A DNA stretch of 64,000 bases from Sulfitobacter sp. (GTDB lineage Bacteria > Pseudomonadota > Alphaproteobacteria > Rhodobacterales > Rhodobacteraceae): contig JAFMGZ010000011.1 in assembly GCA_017854855.1 (NCBI GenBank), positions 1 through 64,000 of the forward strand. The letters run 5' to 3'. The position numbers and the translations under genes are program-made. The notes below the pieces were generated by a model. It saw only the letters and a program-made list of their open reading frames with translations. It searched no databases and was not told where the DNA came from. Positions 52,883 through 61,510 of the stretch are shown here, one piece after another; position 1 is the first letter of the stretch, and each line of letters begins with the position of its first letter.

Positions 52883-53562
52883 AGCTGAGCGGCGATCTTC
52901 GAGCCTTTGAAGGGCGTATCGGACATGAGTTTTCCGATCCCGCGCTTCTGAGCCGTGCGGTCACCCACGCCTCCATGTCTTCGGCCAACCGTGATGACAA
53001 TCAGCGTCTCGAATTTCTGGGCGACCGGGTGCTGGGCCTGGTGATGGCAGAAGCCCTGCTGGAACTTGACCCCGGTGCCAGCGAAGGTCTGCTTGCGCCC
53101 CGGTTCAACGCCTTGGTCCGCAAGGAAACCTGCGCTGATGTGGCCCGTGAGATTGATCTGGGCAAGGTCCTGAAACTGGGCCGATCCGAGATGATTTCAG
53201 GGGGGCGGCGCAAACAGGCCCTCTTGGGGGATGCGATAGAGGCGGTGATCGCGGCAGTTTATCTGGACGGAGGGTTTGATGCGGCAAAGGCATTGATCCT
53301 GCGGCTATGGGGCAATCGCATCGAAACAGTTGAGCAAGACGCACGTGATGCGAAAACGGCCTTGCAGGAATGGGCGCAGGCGCGCAAGCTGCAGCCGCCC
53401 CGATACATACAGACAAGCCGCAGCGGCCCCGACCACGCACCCGTGTTTACCATAGCCGCACGACTGGAAAACGGGGCAGAGGCCATGGCGACCGCCCCGT
53501 CCAAACGGGCTGCAGAACAGGCAGCCGCAACAACGCTTTTGGCGCAACTGGAGAAAGACTGA
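52879..53562 (+). CDS. rnc: Ribonuclease III
   Basis: 227 residues: [32 protein letters not shown] (signature), [37 protein letters not shown], and a C-terminal dsRNA-binding domain ([33 protein letters not shown]). Processes rRNA precursors and dsRNA. Shares one base with era. Confidence 0.97.
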   Translation: MKLSGDLRAFEGRIGHEFSDPALLSRAVTHASMSSANRDDNQRLEFLGDRVLGLVMAEALLELDPGASEGLLAPRFNALVRKETCADVAREIDLGKVLKLGRSEMISGGRRKQALLGDAIEAVIAAVYLDGGFDAAKALILRLWGNRIETVEQDARDAKTALQEWAQARKLQPPRYIQTSRSGPDHAPVFTIAARLENGAEAMATAPSKRAAEQAAATTLLAQLEKD

Positions 53563-54470
53563 TGAGCACCCGCGCCGGATTCGTGGCCCTGATTGGAGAG
53601 CCTAACGCAGGCAAATCCACCCTATTGAACCGCATGGTGGGGGCCAAAGTGTCCATCGTGACGCATAAGGTCCAGACGACCCGCGCACGCATCCGCGGCG
53701 TCGCCATGGAAGGCGAGGCGCAGATCGTGTTCGTGGACACGCCGGGCCTTTTCCAGCCGCGCCGCCGGCTGGACCGTGCCATGGTCGCCGCGGCCTGGGG
53801 CGGCGCGGCCGACGCGGATGTGGTGGTCTTGTTGATCGAGGCCAACCGCGGCGTGACCGAGGGTGTCGAACGTATCCTTGAGGGGCTGGCAGAAATTGGC
53901 GGACATCGTCGCGTCGCCCTCGCCATCAACAAGATTGACCGGGTAGAGGCCCCCGTGCTGCTGGGTCTGTCGCAAAAGATGAACGAGCGTTATCCCTTTG
54001 CCGAGACTTTCATGATCTCGGCGGAGCGCGGGCATGGCGTGGATACGCTGCGTCAATGGCTGGCGGGAGAACTGCCCGAGGGTCCGTGGCTCTATCCCGA
54101 AGATCAAATTGCCGATCTGCCCATGCGCATGATCGCTGCTGAGATGACCCGCGAAAAACTGACCCTGCGTCTGCATCAGGAACTGCCCTACCAGTTGACG
54201 GTCGAGACCGAGAATTGGGAAGAGCGGCCAGACGGCTCTGCGCGGATCGACCAGTTGATCTATGTGATCCGCGACGGGCACAAGGGTATCGTGCTGGGCC
54301 ATAAGGGCGAGACGATCAAACAGGTGAGCAAAGCCTCGCGGGAGGAGTTGGAAGAATTCCTGGGCCGCCGGGTGCATTTGTTCCTGCAGGTCAAGGTGCG
54401 GCCAAACTGGCTGGACGAGGCGGAGCGCTATTCTGAAATGGGTCTTGATTTCAAAGACGGGAATGGGTGA
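53562..54470 (+). CDS. era: GTPase Era
   Basis: 302 residues from ATG 53562 (TGATG overlap with rnc). GTPase motifs GEPNAGKSTLLN (G1), DTPGL (G3), NKIDRV (G4), then a C-terminal KH domain with VIRDGHKGIVLGHKGETIKQVSKASREELEEFLGRRVHLFLQVKV. Binds 16S rRNA 3' end in 30S maturation. Confidence 0.97.
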   Translation: MSTRAGFVALIGEPNAGKSTLLNRMVGAKVSIVTHKVQTTRARIRGVAMEGEAQIVFVDTPGLFQPRRRLDRAMVAAAWGGAADADVVVLLIEANRGVTEGVERILEGLAEIGGHRRVALAINKIDRVEAPVLLGLSQKMNERYPFAETFMISAERGHGVDTLRQWLAGELPEGPWLYPEDQIADLPMRMIAAEMTREKLTLRLHQELPYQLTVETENWEERPDGSARIDQLIYVIRDGHKGIVLGHKGETIKQVSKASREELEEFLGRRVHLFLQVKVRPNWLDEAERYSEMGLDFKDGNG

Positions 54471-54508
54471 GGTTTCGCGCAACGGCGCTGATGCGTTCGC
54501 GGTGGGTG

Positions 54509-54537
54509 CGGGATTGAGTTTATGGGCAAGATGAAGC
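54509..54537 (+). repeat. 27-29 bp dispersed repeat, copy C
   Basis: Identical over 29 bases to copy B at 42645-42673. It lies 39 bases after era and 10 bases before the GTG of the DUF1491 gene, which it may therefore influence. Confidence 0.85.
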
Positions 54538-54547
54538 GGGTGGTGTC

Positions 54548-54877
54548 GTGCCAAAGCTGACCGCACGGTTCTGGATTGATGCCTATCTGGCGCGGCTGCG
54601 GATCTTTGACATCCCGGCATTTGTTGTCGCCCATGGGGATGACACAGGTGGGGCGGTTCTGGTGAAACTGGCCACGCTGGATGGGCAGGCTGTGCTTTTT
54701 CAACGTTCATTTGATCTGATGACCGGCGACCGGCGCTGGGTCGAGCTGTCTTCGGGTGCGGAGCGTGATGTGGATGAAGCCGTCACGCGCCAGCGCGGCT
54801 TTGATCCGGATTTATGGGTGATTGAGGTTGAGGACCGTCAGGGCCGGCATCTGTTGGACCAAGAGGGTCTGGCCTGA
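54548..54877 (+). CDS. DUF1491 family protein
   Basis: 109 residues from a GTG at 54548: [53 protein letters not shown] and [20 protein letters not shown], the recognised DUF1491 pattern of alphaproteobacteria. Function unknown. Its TGA overlaps the recO ATG by one base. Confidence 0.87.
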   Translation: MPKLTARFWIDAYLARLRIFDIPAFVVAHGDDTGGAVLVKLATLDGQAVLFQRSFDLMTGDRRWVELSSGAERDVDEAVTRQRGFDPDLWVIEVEDRQGRHLLDQEGLA

Positions 54878-55602
54878 TGGAATGGCGCGATCAGGGGATA
54901 TTGCTGAACACGCGCCGCCATGGGGAAACTTCTGTCATTATCGAAGTATTCACGCCCGGTCAGGGGCGGCATGCGGGCGTGGTGCGGGGCGGGACCAGTC
55001 GCAAGATTGCACCGATTCTGCAACCGGGGGCACAGCTGGACCTCGCATGGCGGGCAAGGCTTGAGGATCATATCGGCAGTTTCACGGTCGAGCCGGTGCG
55101 CAGCAGGGCAGCCGTGGCTATGGGCGACCGGTTGACGCTGGCGGGGTTGAATGCGGTGACAGCCCTGCTGGCATTCTGTTTGCCGGAGCGGGAGCCGCAT
55201 CCCGCGCTATATGCGCGGTCAGAGGCTTTGTTGGACTTGTTGGGGCAGGATGCGCTGTGGCCACTGGCCTATCTGCAGTGGGAATTGGGGCTGCTTGAGG
55301 ACATGGGCTATGGGCTTGATCTGAGTGTCTGTGCCGTCACCGGTGCGACGGAGGGTCTGGCCTATGTTTCGCCCAAGTCAGGGCGGGCTGTGTCGGCTGC
55401 CGGGGCTGGGGAATGGGTGGACCGGTTGTTACCTTTGCCGGGTGTTCTGCGGGGGCAGGGTGCGGCAACCGATCGGGAAATTGCGCAAGGCTTTATCACG
55501 ACGGGGTATTTCCTGCATCAGCATCTTGCCAGGGATCTGGGCGGCAAGCCGCTGCCAGAGGCCAGGGCACGCTATGTGGAGGCATTCAGCCGTCAGATCT
55601 GA
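54877..55602 (+). CDS. recO: DNA repair protein RecO
   Basis: 241 residues. N-terminal OB fold ([38 protein letters not shown]), then a helical domain. The zinc-finger region has only one clear cysteine ([24 protein letters not shown]). Loads RecA with RecFR. It ends 17 bases inside the convergent META gene. Confidence 0.94.
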   Translation: MEWRDQGILLNTRRHGETSVIIEVFTPGQGRHAGVVRGGTSRKIAPILQPGAQLDLAWRARLEDHIGSFTVEPVRSRAAVAMGDRLTLAGLNAVTALLAFCLPEREPHPALYARSEALLDLLGQDALWPLAYLQWELGLLEDMGYGLDLSVCAVTGATEGLAYVSPKSGRAVSAAGAGEWVDRLLPLPGVLRGQGAATDREIAQGFITTGYFLHQHLARDLGGKPLPEARARYVEAFSRQI

Positions 55603-55993
55603 ATACCAGAAGGACGCCGTCGTCGTTTGACAGGATCAGCGTGTTGCCCAGAACTTCGGAAAGGGTCGCCTCTGACAGGGCAGTGAAAAAGGCTGTTTCG
55701 GCGGCCATGTCAGGACAGGCCATGCGGGTCGATGCGATCGGGCCTGCGCGGAACCATGGATAGGGTACGTCCTGGCTGGCGGTGAAGCTGTTGCAGGGGC
55801 CCTGGCCGCTGATCTGACCGGGGGCCGGAAAGCTGAGCGTGGCTTGGGGATTGAAGGGCGCATTGCCCAGCTCTGTCAGCTGCCAGGTTTTGTCGGCGGC
55901 CCCATATGCGCTGATGGTTTCATCGCCTTGGCAGCCCGCCACAATACCGATTGCCACAGCCAAGGGTAGACATCGCATCAGGGGTGCCATCAC
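55586..55993 (-). CDS. META-domain lipoprotein (HslJ-like)
   Basis: 135 residues. Signal with lipobox VAGC (Cys about 21), then a META/HslJ domain: [38 protein letters not shown], then [19 protein letters not shown]. Probably an envelope lipoprotein. Start overlaps the TetR stop by four bases. Confidence 0.85.
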   Translation of the reverse strand: MMAPLMRCLPLAVAIGIVAGCQGDETISAYGAADKTWQLTELGNAPFNPQATLSFPAPGQISGQGPCNSFTASQDVPYPWFRAGPIASTRMACPDMAAETAFFTALSEATLSEVLGNTLILSNDDGVLLVFRSDG

Positions 55994-56505
55994 GACAGCG
56001 CCAGCACGGTATCGACCAGGGTATCGAACGCCTGCGGCTTGGCCCCCGAAAGCTGCGGCAGGCCCACAAGGGCCGCCTGCAGTGCGATTGCAAAATTCTG
56101 GTTGCCCAGACCCATTTCCCGCAGCAGCAAAGAAATATAGGTCAGGCGTTCATGATCCAGTGCCTGCAATACCTGGACCAGTTCAGAATGGGACGGTGCC
56201 CAGAGGCGCAAGGCTGCCTCTGTCTGGTCCGCCAGGATGTCATGGCCAAACTGGCGCAGCCGGGTATCTGGTCTGCCCTCAGCGCCAACGGCGCGGCCCA
56301 GGTTGGCCAGTGCCTGTTTGCGCCATGTTTCGATCAAGGCGGACTGAAAGGTGGGCACATCCTTGAAATGCCAGTAGAACGACCCTTTGGTCGTTCCCAA
56401 GGCGCGTGCCAAGGGTTCAGCAGCCAGTGCGGATGGCCCGGATGCAATCAGGGCATCGACGCCGGCAGCCAGCCATTTTTCAGGAGAGAGTCGCGTACGT
56501 GACAT
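55990..56505 (-). CDS. TetR-family transcriptional regulator
   Basis: 171 residues from ATG 56505. N-terminal HTH: RTRLSPEKWLAAGVDALIASGPSALAAEPLARALGTTKGSFYWHFKDVPTFQSALIETW. The remainder is a ligand-binding helical domain. It lies 63 bases after mcd on the same strand and may regulate it or the acyl-CoA metabolism around it. Confidence 0.86.
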   Translation of the reverse strand: MSRTRLSPEKWLAAGVDALIASGPSALAAEPLARALGTTKGSFYWHFKDVPTFQSALIETWRKQALANLGRAVGAEGRPDTRLRQFGHDILADQTEAALRLWAPSHSELVQVLQALDHERLTYISLLLREMGLGNQNFAIALQAALVGLPQLSGAKPQAFDTLVDTVLALS

Positions 56506-56568
56506 TCTCTTTGTTACCGCTTTGCGTAGTGGAGAGGCAAGCAATGCCTCTCCCGATTGTGCATAAGA

Positions 56569-58257
56569 CTAGCCCAGCAGGCGGCGGGCGATCACCTGTG
56601 CCTGAATTTCAGCCGCTCCTTCAAATATATTGAGGATGCGCGCGTCGCATAGAACGCGGCTGATCTTGTATTCCAGCGCAAAGCCGTTGCCGCCGTGGAT
56701 TTGCAGACCGTTGTCTGCCGCCGCCCATGCGACCCGTGCGCCCAGCAACTTGGCCATGCCCGCCTCCACATCGCAGCGGCGGCCCTCGTCCTTCTCAAAG
56801 GCAGAGAAATAGGTCAGCTGACGGGCGATCATGATCTCAACCGCCATCATCGCGAGTTTGGACGAGACGCGTGGGAAGTTGATCAGCGCCTTGCCAAACT
56901 GTTTGCGGTCCTGGGCATATTGCATGGAAATATCCATGGCCGATTGGGCCACGCCAATGGCGCGGGCGGCGGTCTGGATGCGGGCGGATTCAAAGGTTTC
57001 CATCAGCTGTTTAAAGCCTTTACCCTCTTCGCCCCCCAGCAGGTTCTCACCCTTCACGGCAAAACCGTCAAAGGCCAGTTCGTATTCCTTCATGCCGCGG
57101 TAACCCAGCACTTCGATTTCGCCGCCAGTCATTCCTTCGGTGGGGAATGGGTTTGCATCATCTCCGGGGGTCTTTTCGGCCAGGAACATCGACAGGCCCT
57201 TGTAGTCGGATGTGGCCGGATCGGTGCGTGCCAGCAGGGTCATCACATGGGTGCGTGCCGCATGGGTGATCCAGGTCTTGTTGCCTGTGATCTTGTAATC
57301 ATCGCCGTCTTTGACGGCGCGCGTGCGCAACGACCCAAGGTCCGAGCCTGTATTCGGCTCTGTAAAGACCGCCGTGGGCAGGGTTTCGGCGCTGGCGATG
57401 CGGGGCAGCCATTTTTCCTTTTGCTCTTGCGTGCCGCCCGCGATGATCAGCTCTGCGGCGATCTCGGACCGGGTACCAAGCGAGCCTACGCCGATATAGC
57501 CGCGCGACAGCTCTTCTGAAACGACGCACATCGACGCCTTGGACAGGCCAAAGCCGCCAAACTCTTCGGGGATGGTCAGGCCAAAAACGCCCATCTCTGC
57601 CAGATCCTCGATGATCTCCATCGGGATCAGCTCATCCTTGAGGTGCCATTCGTGGGCAAAGGGTTCGACCTTGTCGACGGCATAGCGGCGGAATTGCTCG
57701 CGGATCATCTCCAGTTCATCATCAAGGCCGGTGGCCCCGACGGTGATATTGGCCGATTGCTCTTGCATCAGTTCAACCAGACGGGTGCGGGCGGCCTGTG
57801 TGTTGCCGCCCATGGTCAGGGTCTGGATTGCGGGTTCTTGCATGCCGCGCATGTCATCGCGGGTCAGGCCCATATCCTGAAGGCGCAGGATTTCGCCCTG
57901 GTTCATCTGGATGCCGCCGCTGATCTGCCACAGATATTCGCCAAAGGCGATCTGGTGGATCAGCTGTTCGGTCTCACCAAATTTGCCTTGCGCGTCCAGG
58001 GCCAATGCCCATTTCTGCATCTCGCGCAGGGACTGCGCATAGGTGGCAAGCCAGGCCAGGCCGTGGGCCGCTGTCTGGTGCGCTTCGATCAGGGTGGCCG
58101 ATACGCGGCCATCCACACTGACCATGTCCCGGACGGATGTCTTGGCCGCGTCCAGAACAGCCTCTACAGGCGGAACGGCTTTTGCGGTGAGTTCCAGCAG
58201 ATCATCCAAGATGACCGAAGCCTGGGTGAGTGTCATATCCTGACCGTCATGTGCCAT
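56569..58257 (-). CDS. mcd: (2S)-methylsuccinyl-CoA dehydrogenase (acyl-CoA dehydrogenase with N-extension)
   Basis: 562 residues from ATG 58257 (AAGGAAAAG ahead). Residues about 1-165 form a helical extension not found in ordinary acyl-CoA dehydrogenases. The ACAD fold follows with EPNTGSDLGSLRTRA, WITHAARTHVM, GYRGMKEYELAFDG and ILNIFEGAAEIQAQVIARRLLG. This layout matches Mcd of the ethylmalonyl-CoA pathway in Rhodobacter. I have not confirmed specificity by alignment. It implies growth on C2 compounds or acetyl-CoA precursors. Confidence 0.78.
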   Translation of the reverse strand: MAHDGQDMTLTQASVILDDLLELTAKAVPPVEAVLDAAKTSVRDMVSVDGRVSATLIEAHQTAAHGLAWLATYAQSLREMQKWALALDAQGKFGETEQLIHQIAFGEYLWQISGGIQMNQGEILRLQDMGLTRDDMRGMQEPAIQTLTMGGNTQAARTRLVELMQEQSANITVGATGLDDELEMIREQFRRYAVDKVEPFAHEWHLKDELIPMEIIEDLAEMGVFGLTIPEEFGGFGLSKASMCVVSEELSRGYIGVGSLGTRSEIAAELIIAGGTQEQKEKWLPRIASAETLPTAVFTEPNTGSDLGSLRTRAVKDGDDYKITGNKTWITHAARTHVMTLLARTDPATSDYKGLSMFLAEKTPGDDANPFPTEGMTGGEIEVLGYRGMKEYELAFDGFAVKGENLLGGEEGKGFKQLMETFESARIQTAARAIGVAQSAMDISMQYAQDRKQFGKALINFPRVSSKLAMMAVEIMIARQLTYFSAFEKDEGRRCDVEAGMAKLLGARVAWAAADNGLQIHGGNGFALEYKISRVLCDARILNIFEGAAEIQAQVIARRLLG

Positions 58258-58399
58258 ATGTCTTTTCCTTTTTGCTGCCACGCAGATAGCGCCTTCGCAG
58301 TTGCAGCACAACAAAGATACGTTTTACTGCGTCAATTTGTTCGAAAGTTGCGCGGCGAATTTGGCCGTGCAGTCGATTCTCAAGCTGCTATGTAGAGCC

Positions 58400-59164
58400 A
58401 TGAGCAGTTTTTTCCCGTTTCTTGACCCGACTTTCTTGGTCCTTGCACTAAGCATCGCCTTTTGCGCGGGATTCGTCAAAGGCGTGGTGGGCTTTGCCAT
58501 GCCCCTGATTCTCATTTCGGGCCTTACCTTCTTTCTGTCGCCAGAGCTGGCGCTGGCCGGATTGATCCTGCCGACGCTGGCGACAAACCTGGTTCAATCC
58601 CTGCGCCAGGGGCCGCAGGCGGCCTGGGCGTCGATGAAGGAATTTCGGTATTTTCTGATCCCTGCGGGCGTTACATTGGTGATTGCGGCGCAGATGGTCC
58701 GGCTGGTGCCTGACGCGGTTTTGCAATTCGCGATTGGTTTGCCTGCCTTTGCCTATGCTGCGCTGCAGCTTGGCGGCGTGCGGTTCAGGTTGGCGCGGCG
58801 GCACCCCGCCGTTGAAGGGGCGGTCGGGATGCTTGCCGGGGTCATGGGCGGCTTTGCCGGTGTATGGGGGCCGCCGACAGTTATGTATCTGACGGCGCTG
58901 GACACCCCCAAACATGAACAGATGCGTGTGCAGGGCGTGATCTATGGTGCCGGTGCGGTTGCGCTTTTGGGGGCCCATGTCGGATCTGGCGTCTTGCGGC
59001 CGGAAACCGCGCCTTTTTCAGCGCTTTTGATCATTCCCGCGCTTTTTGGCATGTGGGCCGGCGGCAAGGTTGTGAACCATATCGACCAGGCGATGTTCAG
59101 GCGCGCAACGCTGATCGTATTGCTGGTCGCCGGGGCAAACCTGATCCGGCGGGCAGTTTTTTAG
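58400..59164 (+). CDS. TSUP-family (TauE/SafE) membrane permease
   Basis: 254 residues from ATG 58400. About eight transmembrane helices in two repeats: CAGFVKGVVGFAMPLILISGLTFFLSPELALAGLILPTLATNL and AGVMGGFAGVWGPPTVMYLTALD, the TSUP signature. Likely exports or imports small organosulfonates or acids. Divergent from mcd. Ends three bases into the XRE gene on the other strand. Confidence 0.88.
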   Translation: MSSFFPFLDPTFLVLALSIAFCAGFVKGVVGFAMPLILISGLTFFLSPELALAGLILPTLATNLVQSLRQGPQAAWASMKEFRYFLIPAGVTLVIAAQMVRLVPDAVLQFAIGLPAFAYAALQLGGVRFRLARRHPAVEGAVGMLAGVMGGFAGVWGPPTVMYLTALDTPKHEQMRVQGVIYGAGAVALLGAHVGSGVLRPETAPFSALLIIPALFGMWAGGKVVNHIDQAMFRRATLIVLLVAGANLIRRAVF

Positions 59165-59526
59165 GCTGACCCGCGACGGGCGACCGTCATGCCTGATACA
59201 TCCTCGATAAAGGTCATGATGCGGGATTTGACCGCTTCGTCCTCAATCTGGGCAAGGGCATTCACAATCTGCAACCCTGCATCATTCTTGGGCGCGGCGT
59301 TTTCGTTTTCCGCCAGCCCCTCAAAGAAGAACGACGTTTCAACCTCAAGGATCTGCGCCAGTTCGAACAAGCGGCTTGCGGCAATCCGATTCGATCCGAT
59401 TTCGTATTTCTGGATCTGTTGGAACGACAGGTTGAGTTTGCGCGCAACATCAGTCTGAGAAAGCTTTCTCAATGTGCGCAGCTGCTTCAGCTTGCGACCA
59501 ACATGCAGATCGACGGGATGAGACAT
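59161..59526 (-). CDS. XRE-family HTH regulator
   Basis: 121 residues from ATG 59526. HTH: VGRKLKQLRTLRKLSQTDVARKLNLSFQQIQKYEIGSNRIAASRLFELAQILEVETSFFFEG, then a C-terminal helix (LAQIEDEAVKSRIMTFIEDVSG). It is the cytosolic DNA-binding type common in Rhodobacteraceae. Divergent from the next gene. Confidence 0.87.
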   Translation of the reverse strand: MSHPVDLHVGRKLKQLRTLRKLSQTDVARKLNLSFQQIQKYEIGSNRIAASRLFELAQILEVETSFFFEGLAENENAAPKNDAGLQIVNALAQIEDEAVKSRIMTFIEDVSGMTVARRGSA

Positions 59527-59676
59527 AAGAGAACCTCTGGTTGATAATTCCCTCTTGTTCGCCCGATTGCCCAAGCCAATCAATTGCATAGATGTGAGAC
59601 CAAGAAGTTCACGAATAAGTAGTGAATGGATGATTTATGTTGCAATGATGGGTTATTTGTGTACCGTCTCGATCCA

Positions 59677-60618
59677 ATGAATGAGACGAGTAGTATCAGA
59701 CAGGGTCTCGCGGTGGGGGCGGCGGATGTGTCGCCACCCCTGCTGTTTGAAATGATCCGGTCCTTCGTGGCGCTTGCCTCCACGTTGAACCTTAGCCATG
59801 CGGTATTGGAATTGGGCAGTACCCGCCAGACATTACGCCGCCATATCGCAAATATTGAATCCGCCATGGGCGGGGTGCTCTTTGTGGTTGAGGACCGGCG
59901 CTATCAATTGAGTGAGCTGGGCGAAAGCGTTCTGCCAGAGGCCAAGGAAATTCTGGCGCGGGGCAATGTATGGCTGCGCGGGCAATCGAAATCGGCGGCA
60001 GGTCTGCAACATCTCCATGCCATGGATGGCGATTGGTGCTTTTATCAGCAGCAGCAACCGCTGGGCCAAATCTGGACCGATCCATCATTGTTGATGCGCG
60101 AGACGTTCAGGGCCTGGACGATGGCAGGCTGTGAGATCGAAAGCCCCATGCTGGCGCATGTCCGGCCCTACCTGATTGTCTACCGCAAGTCCGACGTCGG
60201 TTGGATTTGCGTCGAATTCGGTGCCAAATCCGTCTATGTGAACTGGTTCGGGCAGGATTATGCCCGGTCAAGCATCGGCCGCCCGATCAAGCAGCTGCCC
60301 GCAGGCGAGCAATTCTCGCAATTGATAGATCAAGCATTCGACGAGGTGCAGACCGCCCAGATCGCGCGGCTGGATCACGTCTTTACCTGGATGCCAAAAG
60401 CGGGGGGCGATGGATTATCTCCTGTCGCCTATCAACGTCTAATCCTAAGCGGGTTTTTTCCTGACAGGTCGCCGGCATTGATGTCCCTGATCGTGCCGCT
60501 GGACCAGCCGAACATCAGTGATCTGGATGCTGCAAATCTGGGTCAATTGGACCCGGTTGAGCCCTTGGAATTCAGCGATGAAGACGCCTATTTCGAAAAG
60601 CTAATTCGTGGACAATAA
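59677..60618 (+). CDS. LysR-like HTH regulator with an unrecognised C-terminal domain
   Basis: 313 residues from ATG 59677 (an ATG at 59626 would add 17). The N-terminal HTH (FVALASTLNLSHAVLELGSTRQTLRRHIANIESAMGGVLFVVEDRRYQLSELGESVL) is LysR-like. The C-terminal ~220 residues do not show the usual LysR substrate-binding pattern; they contain WCFYQQQQPLGQIWTDPSLLMRETFRAW and YLIVYRKSDVGWICVEFGAKSVYVNWFG, suggesting a different sensory domain. Just upstream of an unknown gene it may control. The preferred start sits in a hairpin loop (59665-59688). Confidence 0.75.
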   Translation: MNETSSIRQGLAVGAADVSPPLLFEMIRSFVALASTLNLSHAVLELGSTRQTLRRHIANIESAMGGVLFVVEDRRYQLSELGESVLPEAKEILARGNVWLRGQSKSAAGLQHLHAMDGDWCFYQQQQPLGQIWTDPSLLMRETFRAWTMAGCEIESPMLAHVRPYLIVYRKSDVGWICVEFGAKSVYVNWFGQDYARSSIGRPIKQLPAGEQFSQLIDQAFDEVQTAQIARLDHVFTWMPKAGGDGLSPVAYQRLILSGFFPDRSPALMSLIVPLDQPNISDLDAANLGQLDPVEPLEFSDEDAYFEKLIRGQ

Positions 60619-60683
60619 GGTCCAATTATAAAAATTGGTCTAATCTCGTCAAAAGTAGGGTATTTTTTTGGCAACTGTATTAA

Positions 60684-60707
60684 CCTTTTGTGAGTACTTA
60701 CAAAAGG
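60684..60707. promoter_or_regulatory. 24-bp near-palindrome overlapping the SD of the next gene
   Basis: CCTTTTGT-G-AGTACT-T-ACAAAAGG: the 8-bp arms and the AGTACT core are fully symmetric, and only one pair (G/T) breaks it. The right arm contains the AAAAGGA ribosome binding site 8 bases before ATG 60716. As DNA it suits a dimeric operator; as RNA it would hide the ribosome binding site. Confidence 0.6.
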
Positions 60708-60715
60708 ATCTGCCA

Positions 60716-61432
60716 ATGACTATTCAATTTCCACGCGATGCGGCACCATTCATTGCAACCAGCCGCGATATATTGCGTCAGTACGGGATTGAGATAACCA
60801 TAGGTAGTAATTTTGAGGATTACAGCCAGATCATCAAGTCAGAGCGCAAGGTACAGAATCTTGGGGCCCCGTTCGATTACGAACAGTATGATTTGAACAA
60901 GAACGACGCCTTTTGGTTGATCGGCCGCAACGAAAAAGGCGATCTGATCCACACACAAGCGGCAAAAAAGGTACACTTGAACACCAAGACTTTGGCCGAG
61001 CACCTGCTGACCAAGTTCCGCGATTTTCCGCCCCCCATTCCCGGTGTTGACCTTGACAGGTCGCGGTTTCGTGCAACGCCGGGTGCCCATCGAATTTCAG
61101 GCAGCGTGGTCTATCACGGCGAAGTCTGGATGGCCCCCGAAGAGGGCATCTATCGCGGGACCGGTCTGTCCACCGTGATGGCCCGCAGTGGCCTGCTTGA
61201 GGTGATGCGCCGATGGGACCCCGATTTCGTCTACGGCTTCATGCTGCGGCAGGTTGCGTTCAAGGGTTTCGCGGAACGGATGGGCTATATGCACAATGAA
61301 CCGGGTGCCTTGATGTGGCAGATCGCGGGCCGTGACCAGCCGCTTGAGGCGTTCCTGACCTATCTCAGCCAGGAAGACGCAAGGTTCATGCTGGATATCC
61401 CGGTGGAAGAACTGGTCATCCGCGCGGCCTGA
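60716..61432 (+). CDS. Unknown acyltransferase-like protein
   Basis: 238 residues from ATG 60716. An upstream ATG at 60668 would add 16 residues but puts the palindrome inside the gene. It is a mixed alpha/beta protein (IEITIGSNFEDYSQIIKSERKVQNLGAPFDYEQYDLNKNDAFWLIGRNEKGDLIHTQAAKKVHL; PGAHRISGSVVYHGEVWMAPEEGIYRGTG; FMLRQVAFKGFAERMGYMHNEPGALMWQIAGRDQP). The overall order faintly suggests a GNAT fold, but I see no clear acetyl-CoA loop. No family is recognised. Confidence 0.65.
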   Translation: MTIQFPRDAAPFIATSRDILRQYGIEITIGSNFEDYSQIIKSERKVQNLGAPFDYEQYDLNKNDAFWLIGRNEKGDLIHTQAAKKVHLNTKTLAEHLLTKFRDFPPPIPGVDLDRSRFRATPGAHRISGSVVYHGEVWMAPEEGIYRGTGLSTVMARSGLLEVMRRWDPDFVYGFMLRQVAFKGFAERMGYMHNEPGALMWQIAGRDQPLEAFLTYLSQEDARFMLDIPVEELVIRAA

Positions 61433-61451
61433 CATCATCTTTGACCAAACA

Positions 61452-61481
61452 AAAGGGGCCGCAGAATGCTGCGGCCCCTTT
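61452..61481. terminator. Bidirectional terminator between the unknown gene and pckA
   Basis: A perfect 13-bp stem (AAAGGGGCCGCAG/CTGCGGCCCCTTT) around AATG, with T-rich flanks on both strands (TCTTTT on plus). Lies between convergent genes. Confidence 0.9.
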
Positions 61482-61510
61482 CTTTTGATCTGCTTAGATT
61501 GAAATGCGGC

